In this document: positions 9,154-18,331 of the stretch, in pieces
Position numbering within the stretch: the first letter of the stretch is position 1
Layout of the letters: every line of letters starts with the position of its first letter
Translations under genes and position numbers: made by a program
Notes under the pieces: model-generated
The model's database searches: none
What the model saw: only the letters and a program-made list of their open reading frames with translations
What the model was told of the DNA's origin: nothing
DNA from: Methylophilus aquaticus
Lineage (GTDB): Bacteria > Pseudomonadota > Gammaproteobacteria > Burkholderiales > Methylophilaceae
Direction of reading: 5' to 3'
DNA: 64,000 nucleotides
NCBI RefSeq assembly: GCF_030769565.1
Contig: NZ_JAVCAP010000001.1
Coordinates: 152,161 to 216,160, forward strand

Positions 9154-10281
9154 ATGCCTCAACTAACCAACATCCGCTCCCTGAGTTCGCTTACCTACAT
9201 TAGTGGTTTGGATGGTTTGCGCGCGATAGCGATCCTGTTGGTAGTTGCGCACCATTATCTGTCGCCGTTTAAAGCCAATCTGCAACAATCCCTGGCCGGA
9301 TTGCCCTTGTTGGTGATTGCCAAGATTGGATGGATAGGGGTAGATATATTTTTTGTCATTTCAGGTTTTTTGATCGCACGCGTGCTTGCCAGGCGACCAC
9401 CAAGCTCGTTCGCATCACTAAAGCACTTTATTGCAGCAAGGGCATGGCGTTTATTGCCAGCCTATGTGGCATGCGTAGTGTTATTTCTCATGGTCGCTGC
9501 CATCAGTACGCCAAACAGCCAGGTTCTGATTAATAGCTGGAGCGTTTGGACGCTAAGCAGCAACTTGCAAAGTGCATTTGGCAATCGCACTGCACTGATG
9601 GATGCACACTATAGTTTGGTGCATTTTTGGTCTTTAGCGGTTGAGTGGCACTTTTATCTGCTGTTTGCATGCTGCGTTTGGCTATTTAAATCGCAACGCT
9701 TTACCGCGTGGACCATGCTGGTATTGGCCATTATCTGCCGCACTCTGTTGCAAAAAAACGGCTTTTCAGACAACGCCATCTACGCCTTTAGTGTTTGCCG
9801 GTTTGATGCATTTGCGATAGGTGTGTTAATAGCCCATGCAAGACCCATGTCACAAGTGCGTAAGCTGGGTTTGGCGGGTGCACTGCTGTTGCTTGTCATG
9901 CTGAGTCTGATTGTGCTAGCCCCAGAGCCTTATAAAAAAATAAGCTGGCTGCAACAATATGGTTACAGCCTGATTGCTTTAGGTACAGGCATGGTGTTGC
10001 TGTGGGCGATTCAGCAACCAGAATCTTGGCTCATGCACTATCTGGAATCACGCTGGCTGGTTTATATTGGTCAGCGCAGTTACAGCATATATTTGTGGCA
10101 CCTGGTATTTTTTCCGGGTATTGCCAATTGGGTAGCCGGGTTAGGTCTACCAGCATCGCCGACCATCGCATTGATTTTTATGGTGAACTGCGCCACTACA
10201 GCCTTACTGACAGTCTGTTTTTACCAAGGCATTGAACTGAAGTGCTATCGTTGGTTTAGGCAATCACAAGCCAAGGTATAA
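9154..10281 (+). CDS. Acyltransferase family 3 membrane protein (OafA/YrhL type)
   Basis: Integral membrane O-acyltransferase of 375 residues with about ten hydrophobic segments. Family motifs include LDGLRAIAILLVVAHH near the N-terminus (the His is the presumed catalytic residue of the family), FFVISGFLIARVL (about 67-79) and SLAVEWHFYLLF (about 165-176). Such enzymes typically acetylate surface sugars such as O-antigen or capsule. The start at 9154 lacks a clear ribosome site, so the exact N-terminus is uncertain. It is convergent with the long minus-strand glycan operon that ends at 10288, and no terminator is evident in the six bases between them. Confidence 0.82.
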   Translation: MPQLTNIRSLSSLTYISGLDGLRAIAILLVVAHHYLSPFKANLQQSLAGLPLLVIAKIGWIGVDIFFVISGFLIARVLARRPPSSFASLKHFIAARAWRLLPAYVACVVLFLMVAAISTPNSQVLINSWSVWTLSSNLQSAFGNRTALMDAHYSLVHFWSLAVEWHFYLLFACCVWLFKSQRFTAWTMLVLAIICRTLLQKNGFSDNAIYAFSVCRFDAFAIGVLIAHARPMSQVRKLGLAGALLLLVMLSLIVLAPEPYKKISWLQQYGYSLIALGTGMVLLWAIQQPESWLMHYLESRWLVYIGQRSYSIYLWHLVFFPGIANWVAGLGLPASPTIALIFMVNCATTALLTVCFYQGIELKCYRWFRQSQAKV

Positions 10282-10287
10282 ACTTGG

Positions 10288-11850
10288 CTAGCGCCCGAAA
10301 AACAGGGCACCAGTTTTCTTGATTGCCACTTGCAGCAACAGCAGAAAGGCCAGTACTGCAAACGGAATCATGGGCGCTGAATATCGCGGGATAAAATGGC
10401 TTAACGAAGCATAAAACCAGAACAGCCCCCACGGCACGGCAAATACAATCAACAAATCAACACGTCTGCTTATCCAAGCGTAGATGGGTAAACACAAAAA
10501 GCTGACAAAGCAGCACACATTCAACACCACGCCCAATACGCCCCCGCAATACGACTGGACTGGATCAGGCACCCCAAATGACCAAATACCACGCCACACA
10601 TACAAAGGCATCGTTTTAAGATGACTGAACAAGTTGGACTGAATTAACTCAAGTGCATGTGCTTTTACCCGTTGATCGGCATCCTCTGGATGCAGGCGCA
10701 TTTGCAAACGGGCATAAGCCACGGCCTTATGAAAGAAGCTAATGGCGCCATCGACATTACCTACTTCAGCCGCTTGTGCATCGCCAGGCCTGGAGCGTAT
10801 CAAACGTTGTAGCTCGACTGTCAAATCACGTTTGGGGTCATCAAAACCAAACAAGTGGCGAAAAGCAGGTAGGGTTTTCAGCTCATACGGCGCATAAACA
10901 AAATAAGCCGCTTTATACTCATCGCCGGTCATCTGATTTTTAAAGGCACGGGTTAGCAACACTTGCCCACCACGGTCGCTCAGGGAGGCCGTACCCAACT
11001 GTACATAGTTACGAACCATCCATGGCAGGGTCACCAATAGCAGACCTGATGCCAGCATCGCAGTCAAACGCCATGCCTGAACGCCATTGACCGCTTTCAG
11101 GCGGTGCATCATAAAGCCCAGCACTGGAATCACGCCCAATGCAGCGTAAAACACCGATGCCTTGGTCAGGGCAGCCAGTCCAAACATCAAGCCGGAAAAA
11201 AATGCTGCACGGCCACCCGGTGCCGCTAACAATCGGACGAGGCTCAAAGACAGTGCCAACAAAAAGAATGTAATGAAATACTCTGTCATGGGCCGGTACA
11301 AAAAATAGGCACTGTTAAAAAAATACAGCCAGGCAATCAACACCACTACACCCGCGAGCCACGATTTGTCGGTAAACTTTCTTGCCAGAAAATACAACAA
11401 GACCATACTGCCAAAGACAAAAGGTATCAGCACATGGCTTAGCTGTATGCGTTGCCAGGCATCACGTAAAAACTCCTTGGGATAGCGCACCTCCATCTGG
11501 CTGATACGCTCACCTTGCTGAATGGGGCCCAGCATTTCGCCAGATAACGGCAAACTTGGGATGTCTGTAAATAAGCGCAGGTGCAAGGCTGTAAATACGA
11601 TTGGCACTGGCTCGCGAAAATTGCTTGGATGTTGTCCATCCAGCGTCATTTGACCTTGTGTGGCCAGATAGTAACTGGCAAGAGCATTTTCAAACCCGTC
11701 AAAGCGGTAAAGGCGGCCGTCCATCTTTTGCATTGAGATGCTGGTAAGTAATACCAATAGTGCATAGACTAGCGCGTGCCTGAAGACGTATGCCTGAAGA
11801 AAATGCCAAACAGATTCGTACCACTTAAGATTAGTCAATGGCGTGCCCAT
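10288..11850 (-). CDS. GT-C type membrane glycosyltransferase, paralogue 1
   Basis: Polytopic membrane protein of 520 residues resembling the ArnT/PMT (GT39/GT83) class. It has an N-terminal membrane segment, an acidic extracytoplasmic loop (FDGFENALASYYLATQGQ), about ten further hydrophobic segments, and a soluble-looking middle region (about 285-395) with LLTRAFKNQMTGDEYKAAYF. It ends near SHFIPRYSAPMIP. The two upstream genes share this plan and these motifs, so the three are tandem paralogues. It overlaps the upstream paralogue by 20 bases and is the last gene of the operon running from 18167. Expected role: transfer of a lipid-linked sugar on the periplasmic face. The acceptor is unknown. 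Confidence 0.72.
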   Translation of the reverse strand: MGTPLTNLKWYESVWHFLQAYVFRHALVYALLVLLTSISMQKMDGRLYRFDGFENALASYYLATQGQMTLDGQHPSNFREPVPIVFTALHLRLFTDIPSLPLSGEMLGPIQQGERISQMEVRYPKEFLRDAWQRIQLSHVLIPFVFGSMVLLYFLARKFTDKSWLAGVVVLIAWLYFFNSAYFLYRPMTEYFITFFLLALSLSLVRLLAAPGGRAAFFSGLMFGLAALTKASVFYAALGVIPVLGFMMHRLKAVNGVQAWRLTAMLASGLLLVTLPWMVRNYVQLGTASLSDRGGQVLLTRAFKNQMTGDEYKAAYFVYAPYELKTLPAFRHLFGFDDPKRDLTVELQRLIRSRPGDAQAAEVGNVDGAISFFHKAVAYARLQMRLHPEDADQRVKAHALELIQSNLFSHLKTMPLYVWRGIWSFGVPDPVQSYCGGVLGVVLNVCCFVSFLCLPIYAWISRRVDLLIVFAVPWGLFWFYASLSHFIPRYSAPMIPFAVLAFLLLLQVAIKKTGALFFGR

Positions 11851-13372
11851 GATGTCTATTCACTCTTTGTTTTAACAGGATATGCACCAGAGACCACAGT
11901 GCACAGATGACCCAGATCGGAATCAGCATTTCACTGTAACGCGGAATAAAGTGGGAGGCCAAAGCATAAAATACAAACACCGCCGTGCTGGTTGAGGCCA
12001 GCATCCACAACACCATGTTTCTGGAAAACAAAGCCACTAGCGCCAGTGCAAAACCACTACATAACCCGGCAAAAGGCAGCCATTCTTGCCATGCAGGTTG
12101 CAGGTGTTTGACTTCATGACTAAACCAGCGTCCGTCCACCTTATTACACGGCCATGCTCCACGCCAGGCAAACACCAATGTAGTACGTAAATGCCCCCAT
12201 GGATTGACTGCTATCATGCCCAGTGCAAGCTGTTTGGCTGCTTTTTCAGCCTCCACGCGTGCCCGTCTTGCATCAGACGGATAGCGTTTTGCATATTCAG
12301 CCATGATATTGCTGTATCGAATATTAGCCTGAACATAATAACCAATCGCACACGCCTCATCGCCGCGCTGCCTGCATTCGACATCCGAATCAAAAAAGCG
12401 GGTAAACCGCTGCAAACGGCCTCCTATTTCACGGTCTTTTGCTCTAAAACCTGTGAGAACCTTAAACGTATGCTTAAGCGATTGCGGTGCATAGGCATAA
12501 AACGCCCCTTTAAATTCCTCATCTGTCATTTGGCTTTTGTAAGCCCTTGTCAGCAACACATTGGGGCCACGTCCGGCAATTTCCCAAGCCCCCAGCCAAT
12601 GGTGGTTACGCCACATCCAGGCAAATGCAATCATCAGCGCCAGACCAAACAACAGAACCGTTTGCAAGCGCTGCCGGCCAGGCAGTTTCCAGCGCCATTG
12701 CAAACACAGCGTGACCAGCGCCAAGCCGACCACCACATACAAAAACGCCGCCTTGGTTAATATGAGCAAGCCCAGCAAGCCACCAGCGATGACAGCGCAG
12801 CTGTAAGACTGCTTTTGCCAGCATTGCAACCAAGCCCAGCTAAACCAGACCAATAAAAAAGCAGCATGAAACTCGGTGAGCAGCGTAGAAATAAATACGG
12901 GGTGCGAACACAGCGCATACAGTACCGCAGCAGATAAGCCCAACAGTGAGCCAACCAGCGGCCCCTGGTAAGGCGCAACCAACGCCAGCATCAACCAATA
13001 GCACCCGGCCACCGTCGCTGCCCACAACAACAGGTTAGGCCATTTCAATAAAATCAGCTGTCTGGGGGTGGCGTTATAGTCCAGACTACGATTGATATGT
13101 AATGCCGGTATCAACTGAATCCACTTCGCTGTCAGCCAGTTGGGGAAAGGCTCGCGGCTGTCCGAAATCGTCAGCACAGTGTGTCCGTTGTGAGTATGCA
13201 ATTTACCCATGGTGCCCGTGTGGGCCAGTCCATTGGCCAGCCCAAGGTTATCCAAACCATCATCATTTGGCGGCAAGGCATCCAGATACTTTAAATTGGT
13301 AATCACTGCCAAAATAAAAATAATGGCAGCAAAAAATAAAGATAACGATGTTGTCTGTTTATTTTGTGCCAT
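11831..13372 (-). CDS. GT-C type membrane glycosyltransferase, paralogue 2
   Basis: Membrane protein of 513 residues with the same plan as its two neighbours. A first membrane segment (about 10-28) is followed by an acidic loop (PPNDDGLDNLGLANGL) in the place where GT-C enzymes keep catalytic acidic residues, then many hydrophobic segments. The shared middle motif reads LLTRAYKSQMTDEEFKGAFY (about 277-296), and the shared C-terminal motif is SHFIPRYSEMLIP. The TGA overlaps the start of paralogue 1 by 20 bases, and three bases separate it from paralogue 3. The divergence among the three copies suggests an old duplication with different acceptors or linkages, not a recent one. Confidence 0.72.
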   Translation of the reverse strand: MAQNKQTTSLSLFFAAIIFILAVITNLKYLDALPPNDDGLDNLGLANGLAHTGTMGKLHTHNGHTVLTISDSREPFPNWLTAKWIQLIPALHINRSLDYNATPRQLILLKWPNLLLWAATVAGCYWLMLALVAPYQGPLVGSLLGLSAAVLYALCSHPVFISTLLTEFHAAFLLVWFSWAWLQCWQKQSYSCAVIAGGLLGLLILTKAAFLYVVVGLALVTLCLQWRWKLPGRQRLQTVLLFGLALMIAFAWMWRNHHWLGAWEIAGRGPNVLLTRAYKSQMTDEEFKGAFYAYAPQSLKHTFKVLTGFRAKDREIGGRLQRFTRFFDSDVECRQRGDEACAIGYYVQANIRYSNIMAEYAKRYPSDARRARVEAEKAAKQLALGMIAVNPWGHLRTTLVFAWRGAWPCNKVDGRWFSHEVKHLQPAWQEWLPFAGLCSGFALALVALFSRNMVLWMLASTSTAVFVFYALASHFIPRYSEMLIPIWVICALWSLVHILLKQRVNRHHGHAID

Positions 13373-13375
13373 GTG

Positions 13376-14881
13376 TTAACGATTACTCAAAAACAGTTTT
13401 AATTTATTTTTTATCCAAAGCAGCAGCAATCCAAGAGACAAACACCAAACAGGTAATAAATGTAAGCTATAACGCGGAATATTGTGTGTAAAGAGGAAAT
13501 AGAAGCAATAAACACTGATAGGCGTTGCGGTTATGGCAATCAGAATAGGGCTTCTTTTTACTAAACCATATGCTGTTATGATTATTAAAGAAAAAAAACC
13601 GACTGCAGGCAATAGCTCTTTAATCCAACCTCGTTTGACGCCAAACACCTCGTATGCCCTGCCATCCACATAATTCGTGACCCACAATCCTCGCCATGCA
13701 AAGAGCAGTCCAAACTTCAAATGTCTTACTGGATGGTGAAGAGCTTCCTCAAACACAAATTTCTTATATTGCTGCTCTGCATACTTTCTTGCCAGCACTG
13801 GTGACTTGTAAGCTTCATAAAAGTGGTTGTAAATTTTACGGATAAACACACTGGCTTTGTGATGACTGTTGATGACAGCATCCATTTGCAAGGCATCTCG
13901 CGCCTTTAACTCCCAACCATAATCTCTGGTCGTGTGTTGCAATCTACCGCCTGGCAGACGATCTCGAAAGGTATAACCAGTTAAACGACTCATCACTGGC
14001 TTAAGAAAGTCAGGACTGTAAGCATAAAACATCCCCGACAAATGTTGTTCGTTATAAATCTCTTCAAACTTTCTATCCATCATGGTTTCACCACCGCGGC
14101 CAGAGATTGAAAATTGCTGTAGTGCACAGCCATTCCTGACGAGCCATGGCGACACAATCAATAACATCGTTAAAAATGAGACCAGAACATGACGCAATAC
14201 AAAATATTTGGAATACAGAGATGAGAGCAGTGCAGATGCAAAAAGCACGAAACCAACATAAAAAAACGCAGCCTTGGTCAAACATAACAATGCATAAACA
14301 AGCCCTGCAACACCAGCCTTCATCAACGAGGGTTGCCTGAAATACACAAGCAAGCCTGAGATAAACAGGAGCATCAGTGTTGCACTATGAATATCAGAAC
14401 TGATTTGATTGACGCCCCCAACCAATCCATATGCTTGATATGTAAAGGCAAGAAATATGAAGAGCATCGTTTTTTCTAAGCCACTGATCAGGCCAGGCGG
14501 AATCAACTCCAACAATAAAAATGTTGCAAAAAAAAGTAGCATCAGAATCAACAAATTGGCTTTTTTCATAGCCAACAGACCACCCGATGAAACAAACGAC
14601 TCGAATTTATTTTCCAGTAAATTCCCGTTCATATTTGCTGCAATTGCCCAGATAAAAATTGGCAGAGGTTCTCTAAAGTTTGTCGGATATAACTTGTTAC
14701 TATTGCGCTCATCCTCAAGTGCAAAGTCGCCCGTTTTGGCCAAATGATAAGCAATCAAAGCATTGTCCTTCCAATCAGGCCCTGATGGCAAAGGAGTTAT
14801 GCGTTGAAAAGCGGCTAGTAAAAGAAATACCGACAGCATCAAAATGGTGACTATGCTCTTGATAAATGATTTGTTGATCAT
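13376..14881 (-). CDS. GT-C type membrane glycosyltransferase, paralogue 3
   Basis: Membrane protein of 501 residues, third of the tandem set. Shared features are the acidic first loop (SGPDWKDNALIAYHLAKTG), the NFREPLPIFIWAI segment also seen in paralogue 1, the GRGGETMMDRKF...FYAYSPDFLK middle region and the C-terminal HNIPRYSLHLLP. It is the most diverged of the three and is more AT-rich with more Lys and Asn codons. It follows the WecE-like aminotransferase gene by about 80 bases. Its position directly after the sugar-synthesis genes makes it a candidate for the enzyme that transfers the finished sugar. Confidence 0.72.
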   Translation of the reverse strand: MINKSFIKSIVTILMLSVFLLLAAFQRITPLPSGPDWKDNALIAYHLAKTGDFALEDERNSNKLYPTNFREPLPIFIWAIAANMNGNLLENKFESFVSSGGLLAMKKANLLILMLLFFATFLLLELIPPGLISGLEKTMLFIFLAFTYQAYGLVGGVNQISSDIHSATLMLLFISGLLVYFRQPSLMKAGVAGLVYALLCLTKAAFFYVGFVLFASALLSSLYSKYFVLRHVLVSFLTMLLIVSPWLVRNGCALQQFSISGRGGETMMDRKFEEIYNEQHLSGMFYAYSPDFLKPVMSRLTGYTFRDRLPGGRLQHTTRDYGWELKARDALQMDAVINSHHKASVFIRKIYNHFYEAYKSPVLARKYAEQQYKKFVFEEALHHPVRHLKFGLLFAWRGLWVTNYVDGRAYEVFGVKRGWIKELLPAVGFFSLIIITAYGLVKRSPILIAITATPISVYCFYFLFTHNIPRYSLHLLPVWCLSLGLLLLWIKNKLKLFLSNR

Positions 14882-14961
14882 TAGGCTGGCCGCGGTCTGG
14901 TTGCGTTAAGTCGACTGTTCAGGTGAGGGTAGTGAGATTTTTTGTTACTGACAATACAGCG

Positions 14962-16125
14962 TCAAATTGCACTGGCTATTTTCTTGGGCAATGTCAGGGC
15001 AAGGCTATCAAACACCAGGCTCAGCACATCATCCACTTGTGGCTCTAGCCCTGTCCACATCGGTAAACGCAATAAACGGTCTGATAAGGTATTGGTGTGG
15101 GTCATCTCACCATGTGTTCTGCCATATTTTTTACCTGCCGGTGAGCTATGCAATGGCACATAATGGAACACTGGAAACACCTCGTTTTTGCGCATCTGCT
15201 CAATCAAAAACGTGCGCTCTTCCAGTGAGTTGAGCAGTATGTAATACATATGCGCATTGTGTTGACAATGGGCAGGCGTGATTGGCCTGGCCAGCAAGCC
15301 TTGCCGCTCTAAAGCATGTAAACCGCGGTGGTATTGTTGCCAGATGCCCCGTCTGCGCTGGGTAATGTTTTGCGCTTCTTCAAGCTGTGCCCATAAAAAG
15401 GCGGCAATCACCTCTCCCGGCAAGTAGGATGACCCCACATCTACCCAGGTATATTTATCCACCTGCCCCCTGAAAAACTGGCTACGGTTGGTGCCTTTTT
15501 CTCGGATAATTTCAGCACGCTCAATAAAACGCGCATCGTTAATCAATAACGCGCCGCCTTCGCCAGAGATCACATTTTTCGTTTCGTGGAAGGAGTAACA
15601 ACCCATATGGCCGATGGTGCCCAGTGTTTTGCCTTTGTATGTAGCAAACACCCCTTGCGCCGCATCTTCAATCACTAGCAAATTGTGGCGTTGGGCAATC
15701 TCCATGATGGCATCCATCTCACATCCCACACCGGCATAGTGCACTGGCACAATGGCCTTGGTCTTGGGCGTGATGGCGGCTTCAATTTTGGTTTCATCAA
15801 TATTGAGTGTGTCCGGCCGAATATCCACAAAAACTGGCACGCCACCACGCAAAGCAAAGGCATTGGCAGTGGATACAAAGGTATATGAAGGCATAATGAC
15901 TTCATCGCCCAGCTGAATATCGGCCAGAATAGCGGCCATTTCCAGCGCCGCAGTGCATGAATGTGTCAGCAGCGCTTTTCTGGTCCCGGTTTCATGCTCC
16001 AGCCAGGCATGACACTTTTTAGTGAATGGGCCATCACCAGCGAGCATGCCGTTGAAATGGGCTTCGGCAATATAAAACAACTCTTTGCCGGTCATGAAGG
16101 GTTTGTTAAAGGGTGTTTTTTTCAT
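14962..16125 (-). CDS. wecE: dTDP-4-amino-4,6-dideoxygalactose transaminase (WecE/RffA-like)
   Basis: PLP-dependent sugar aminotransferase of the DegT/DnrJ/EryC1 family, 387 residues. From memory it follows E. coli WecE closely: PFNKPFMTGKEL at the start, GDEVIMPSYTFVSTANAFALRGG, a PLP-binding aspartate in VIEDAAQGVFATYKG, the Schiff-base lysine in SFHETKNVISGEGG, and REKGTNRSQFFRGQVDKYTW. WecE converts dTDP-4-keto-6-deoxyglucose to dTDP-4-amino-4,6-dideoxygalactose (Fuc4N). An N-acetyltransferase resembling WecD lies two genes upstream in the same operon, so the expected product is dTDP-Fuc4NAc. The operon also contains loading, flipping and transfer candidates for this sugar. Confidence 0.88.
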   Translation of the reverse strand: MKKTPFNKPFMTGKELFYIAEAHFNGMLAGDGPFTKKCHAWLEHETGTRKALLTHSCTAALEMAAILADIQLGDEVIMPSYTFVSTANAFALRGGVPVFVDIRPDTLNIDETKIEAAITPKTKAIVPVHYAGVGCEMDAIMEIAQRHNLLVIEDAAQGVFATYKGKTLGTIGHMGCYSFHETKNVISGEGGALLINDARFIERAEIIREKGTNRSQFFRGQVDKYTWVDVGSSYLPGEVIAAFLWAQLEEAQNITQRRRGIWQQYHRGLHALERQGLLARPITPAHCQHNAHMYYILLNSLEERTFLIEQMRKNEVFPVFHYVPLHSSPAGKKYGRTHGEMTHTNTLSDRLLRLPMWTGLEPQVDDVLSLVFDSLALTLPKKIASAI

Positions 16126-16169
16126 TTCATGTTCATCCTACGATCAATCTCATCAAGATTGCGGTATGT

Positions 16170-16541
16170 TTATGCACCAGATTTCGCTAGTACCAAGATG
16201 CCAGAAACAATCAAGGTGATACCAAATATTTTGTACAGACTCATTGCCTCATCGAACCAGAAGGCAGCAAACAAAAACACCAAAACAAAATTTATTGCTG
16301 TCCATGGAAACGCATAACTAATTTCAAACTTGGTGAGTGTCATCATCCAGGCGATTCCCGCCAGGAAAGAAGCGATCATAGCTGTGACCACCCAAGGCTT
16401 AATCAATAAACTGCACACAAAATTAAGTTTTCCAAGTGTATCTTCTGGTAAACCGCCTGCCATACCCACCTGCCAGCGCATGATTAGCTGGCTGTACACA
16501 GTGAAGAATATTGTGGCTACGATGTATAAATGATTTTGCAC
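16170..16541 (-). CDS. Small EmrE/EamA-like membrane transporter, possible lipid-linked sugar flippase
   Basis: Small membrane protein of 123 residues with four hydrophobic segments (about 2-22, 44-65, 72-92 and 98-118), the size and plan of the small multidrug resistance/EamA half-transporters. The segment MTLTKFEISYAFPWTAINFV resembles the conserved third-helix region of the family. ArnE/ArnF, which flip undecaprenyl-phosphate-aminoarabinose, have the same size and plan. Its position between a GtrB-like GT2 and GT-C enzymes suggests it flips undecaprenyl-phosphate-linked Fuc4NAc. A plain multidrug exporter cannot be excluded from sequence alone. Confidence 0.68.
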   Translation of the reverse strand: MQNHLYIVATIFFTVYSQLIMRWQVGMAGGLPEDTLGKLNFVCSLLIKPWVVTAMIASFLAGIAWMMTLTKFEISYAFPWTAINFVLVFLFAAFWFDEAMSLYKIFGITLIVSGILVLAKSGA

Positions 16542-16552
16542 TTTATTAATTT

Positions 16553-17224
16553 CTAAGAGACATATTTGTGGTACACATCAGTGCTTTTGACAAACCTAAA
16601 ACCAAGCCTGTTGTACAAATTAACGACAGCCAAATTACTCGCTGACACCGAACTCATCACCTTGTTGTGACCTTGCCTGAAGACCTCATCACAAACAGAA
16701 GTCCACCAATATTTTGAATAGCCCAAACCTCTGAATTTTGTGGCGACAGCGTGCAATTGAAGTGCATTATCTTTAATCGCCACAAAACCAGCGACTGATT
16801 GTTCATACATTAAGGCAAATACCTGTCCATGCTGCATCAAGTCCTCTAGCCATTGATCATAACGTGCATCGGCCAATTGGTTCGGGATATTGGGGTCACG
16901 ATGAAATCTGCCATGCACAAATGCACTGTGGCTAATTGTCAGCAATTCATTTTTGTCATAACTGGCAGAAATCGAATGCTGTGGGGAGACAAAACGTTGT
17001 AAAGCAGAGTCAGTACACTCGGGAATGAGCAAAGTATCGCAGTAATAAAAACCATATGCTTGAGCAAGAGTTTTGTCAGCCAATGGATCCAGCTTTAGGG
17101 TATACAGCCCTGGCTGCAAACCACACAACTGCAAATGCGCACTATCATAAACAGGCACTTCAGCGGTATACCAGCCAAAAACCTTGGTATCCCATGGTGT
17201 TTCATGTAATGCCGGACTACCCAT
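16553..17224 (-). CDS. GNAT acetyltransferase, WecD-like (dTDP-Fuc4N acetyltransferase candidate)
   Basis: Acetyltransferase of 223 residues. The start is ATG 17224 (MGSPALHETPWDTKVFGWY) with AAGGA upstream. The frame extends to a TTG at 17245, which has less support. The N-terminal WDTKVFGW resembles the WESEFFG-type opening of WecD. The GNAT acetyl-CoA region is seen at VATKFRGLGYSKYWW, and the C-terminal NLAVVNLYNRLGFRFV is the usual GNAT motif. It overlaps the GtrB-like gene by eight bases. Two genes downstream lies wecE, whose product WecD acetylates in other bacteria, so the assignment rests on both sequence and context. Confidence 0.78.
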   Translation of the reverse strand: MGSPALHETPWDTKVFGWYTAEVPVYDSAHLQLCGLQPGLYTLKLDPLADKTLAQAYGFYYCDTLLIPECTDSALQRFVSPQHSISASYDKNELLTISHSAFVHGRFHRDPNIPNQLADARYDQWLEDLMQHGQVFALMYEQSVAGFVAIKDNALQLHAVATKFRGLGYSKYWWTSVCDEVFRQGHNKVMSSVSASNLAVVNLYNRLGFRFVKSTDVYHKYVS

Positions 17225-18167
17225 TAAATGTTGTCCTTCGCACAATATATAATGGGCGGCCTTTCATCTGGTCAAATGCCTTGCCCAAATAGATACCGAT
17301 GATACCAAGCATCGAGATAATGATACCGCCCAGGAAATACAACGATACGATTAAACTACTCCAACCCTGGACGCTTGATCCGTATATCATTGCATGGCCT
17401 AAAATGTAGGCGCCATAGGTAAACGCAAACGCTGACATCAGAAAACCAACGTTAATTGCCATACGTAATGGCTTGTCTGAAAAAGCGATAATCGTGTCGG
17501 TAGCAAGTTTAAGTAACTTTTTGAAGGTGTAACTAGATTTGCCCTCGAATCTTTCATGGTGAATGACTTCTAAACTGGTTGTCGGAAAACCCATCCACTG
17601 CACTAAGCCACCAAAAAACCTGAGTTGCTCTCGCATGCCTTTAAAGTTATCGACGACTATTTTAGACATGATACGAAAATTACCATGACTGCCATCGTAT
17701 TCGGTATCCGCCAGGTAACTTAATGCCCTGTAAAACATTTTTGAGGTGAGTTTTTTTAAAAACTGGTCTTGTCTGTTGGTACGGCTTGCCAACACAATAT
17801 CAAAACCTTCTTGCGCTTTTGCATATAGCCTTGGTATTTCCTCAGGCGCATCTTGCAAATCGCAATCCATCACCACAACCCAATCACCCTGACAAACATC
17901 AAGTCCGGCTGTGATACCGTAATGCTGGCCGAAATTACGGCTGAATTGCAGCCCTTTTACACGACTATCAAGTTGCGATAGTTCGATGATTCTTTTCCAT
18001 GAGCCATCGCCACCACAATCCTCTACCAATACAATCTCGAAATCTTGCGAAATCTCTGATAATGATTTTTTTAAGCGCGAGTACAGTTCATCAAGACATT
18101 TTTCAGCCTTGTAAACAGGAATAACTACTGAGATATGCGGTTGATGTATGACATTTGTTTTTGACAT
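17217..18167 (-). CDS. GtrB/ArnC-like undecaprenyl-phosphate glycosyltransferase
   Basis: Family 2 glycosyltransferase of 316 residues. It has SVVIPVYKAEKCLDEL near the N-terminus, VLVEDCGGDGSW, SRNFGQHYGITAGLD and the metal site VMDCDLQDAPEEIP (DXD). Two membrane segments (about 233-258 and 268-292) close the protein, followed by a basic tail. This is the plan of GtrB/ArnC enzymes, which load a nucleotide sugar onto undecaprenyl phosphate at the cytoplasmic face. It is the first gene of a seven-gene minus-strand operon with overlaps or short gaps. The context makes Fuc4NAc the likely sugar. Confidence 0.83.
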   Translation of the reverse strand: MSKTNVIHQPHISVVIPVYKAEKCLDELYSRLKKSLSEISQDFEIVLVEDCGGDGSWKRIIELSQLDSRVKGLQFSRNFGQHYGITAGLDVCQGDWVVVMDCDLQDAPEEIPRLYAKAQEGFDIVLASRTNRQDQFLKKLTSKMFYRALSYLADTEYDGSHGNFRIMSKIVVDNFKGMREQLRFFGGLVQWMGFPTTSLEVIHHERFEGKSSYTFKKLLKLATDTIIAFSDKPLRMAINVGFLMSAFAFTYGAYILGHAMIYGSSVQGWSSLIVSLYFLGGIIISMLGIIGIYLGKAFDQMKGRPLYIVRRTTFNG

Positions 18168-18281
18168 GGTCTTTTTTAATGCAACAAAAGTGCCATGTTG
18201 TTAGTAGAAGGCTTGGAAAAATATTTTTTACAATTCAATGCCTTACAACAACTCAAATGGAGTTTAGCAATATTGTAATTT

Positions 18282-18329
18282 AAAAATGGTTGATTTAAAC
18301 CAATCAAGTGGTTTAAATCAACCATTTTT
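18282..18329 (-). terminator. Terminator-like hairpin, 17-bp family member
   Basis: A perfect stem of 21 bp, with AAAAATGG opening one arm and CCATTTTT closing the other, has a six-base loop (18303-18308). It lies directly after the stop of the 18332-20200 gene, and on the minus strand it ends in a T-run. This fits a Rho-independent terminator for that gene. The core ATGGTTGATTTAAACCA belongs to a hairpin family also found at 32677 and 46124. Confidence 0.75.
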
Positions 18330-18331
18330 GT

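Noticed and set aside
12191-12760. Plus-strand frame of 189 codons inside GT-C paralogue 2
   Set aside because: It is antisense to a membrane protein gene with conserved motifs; a shadow frame.
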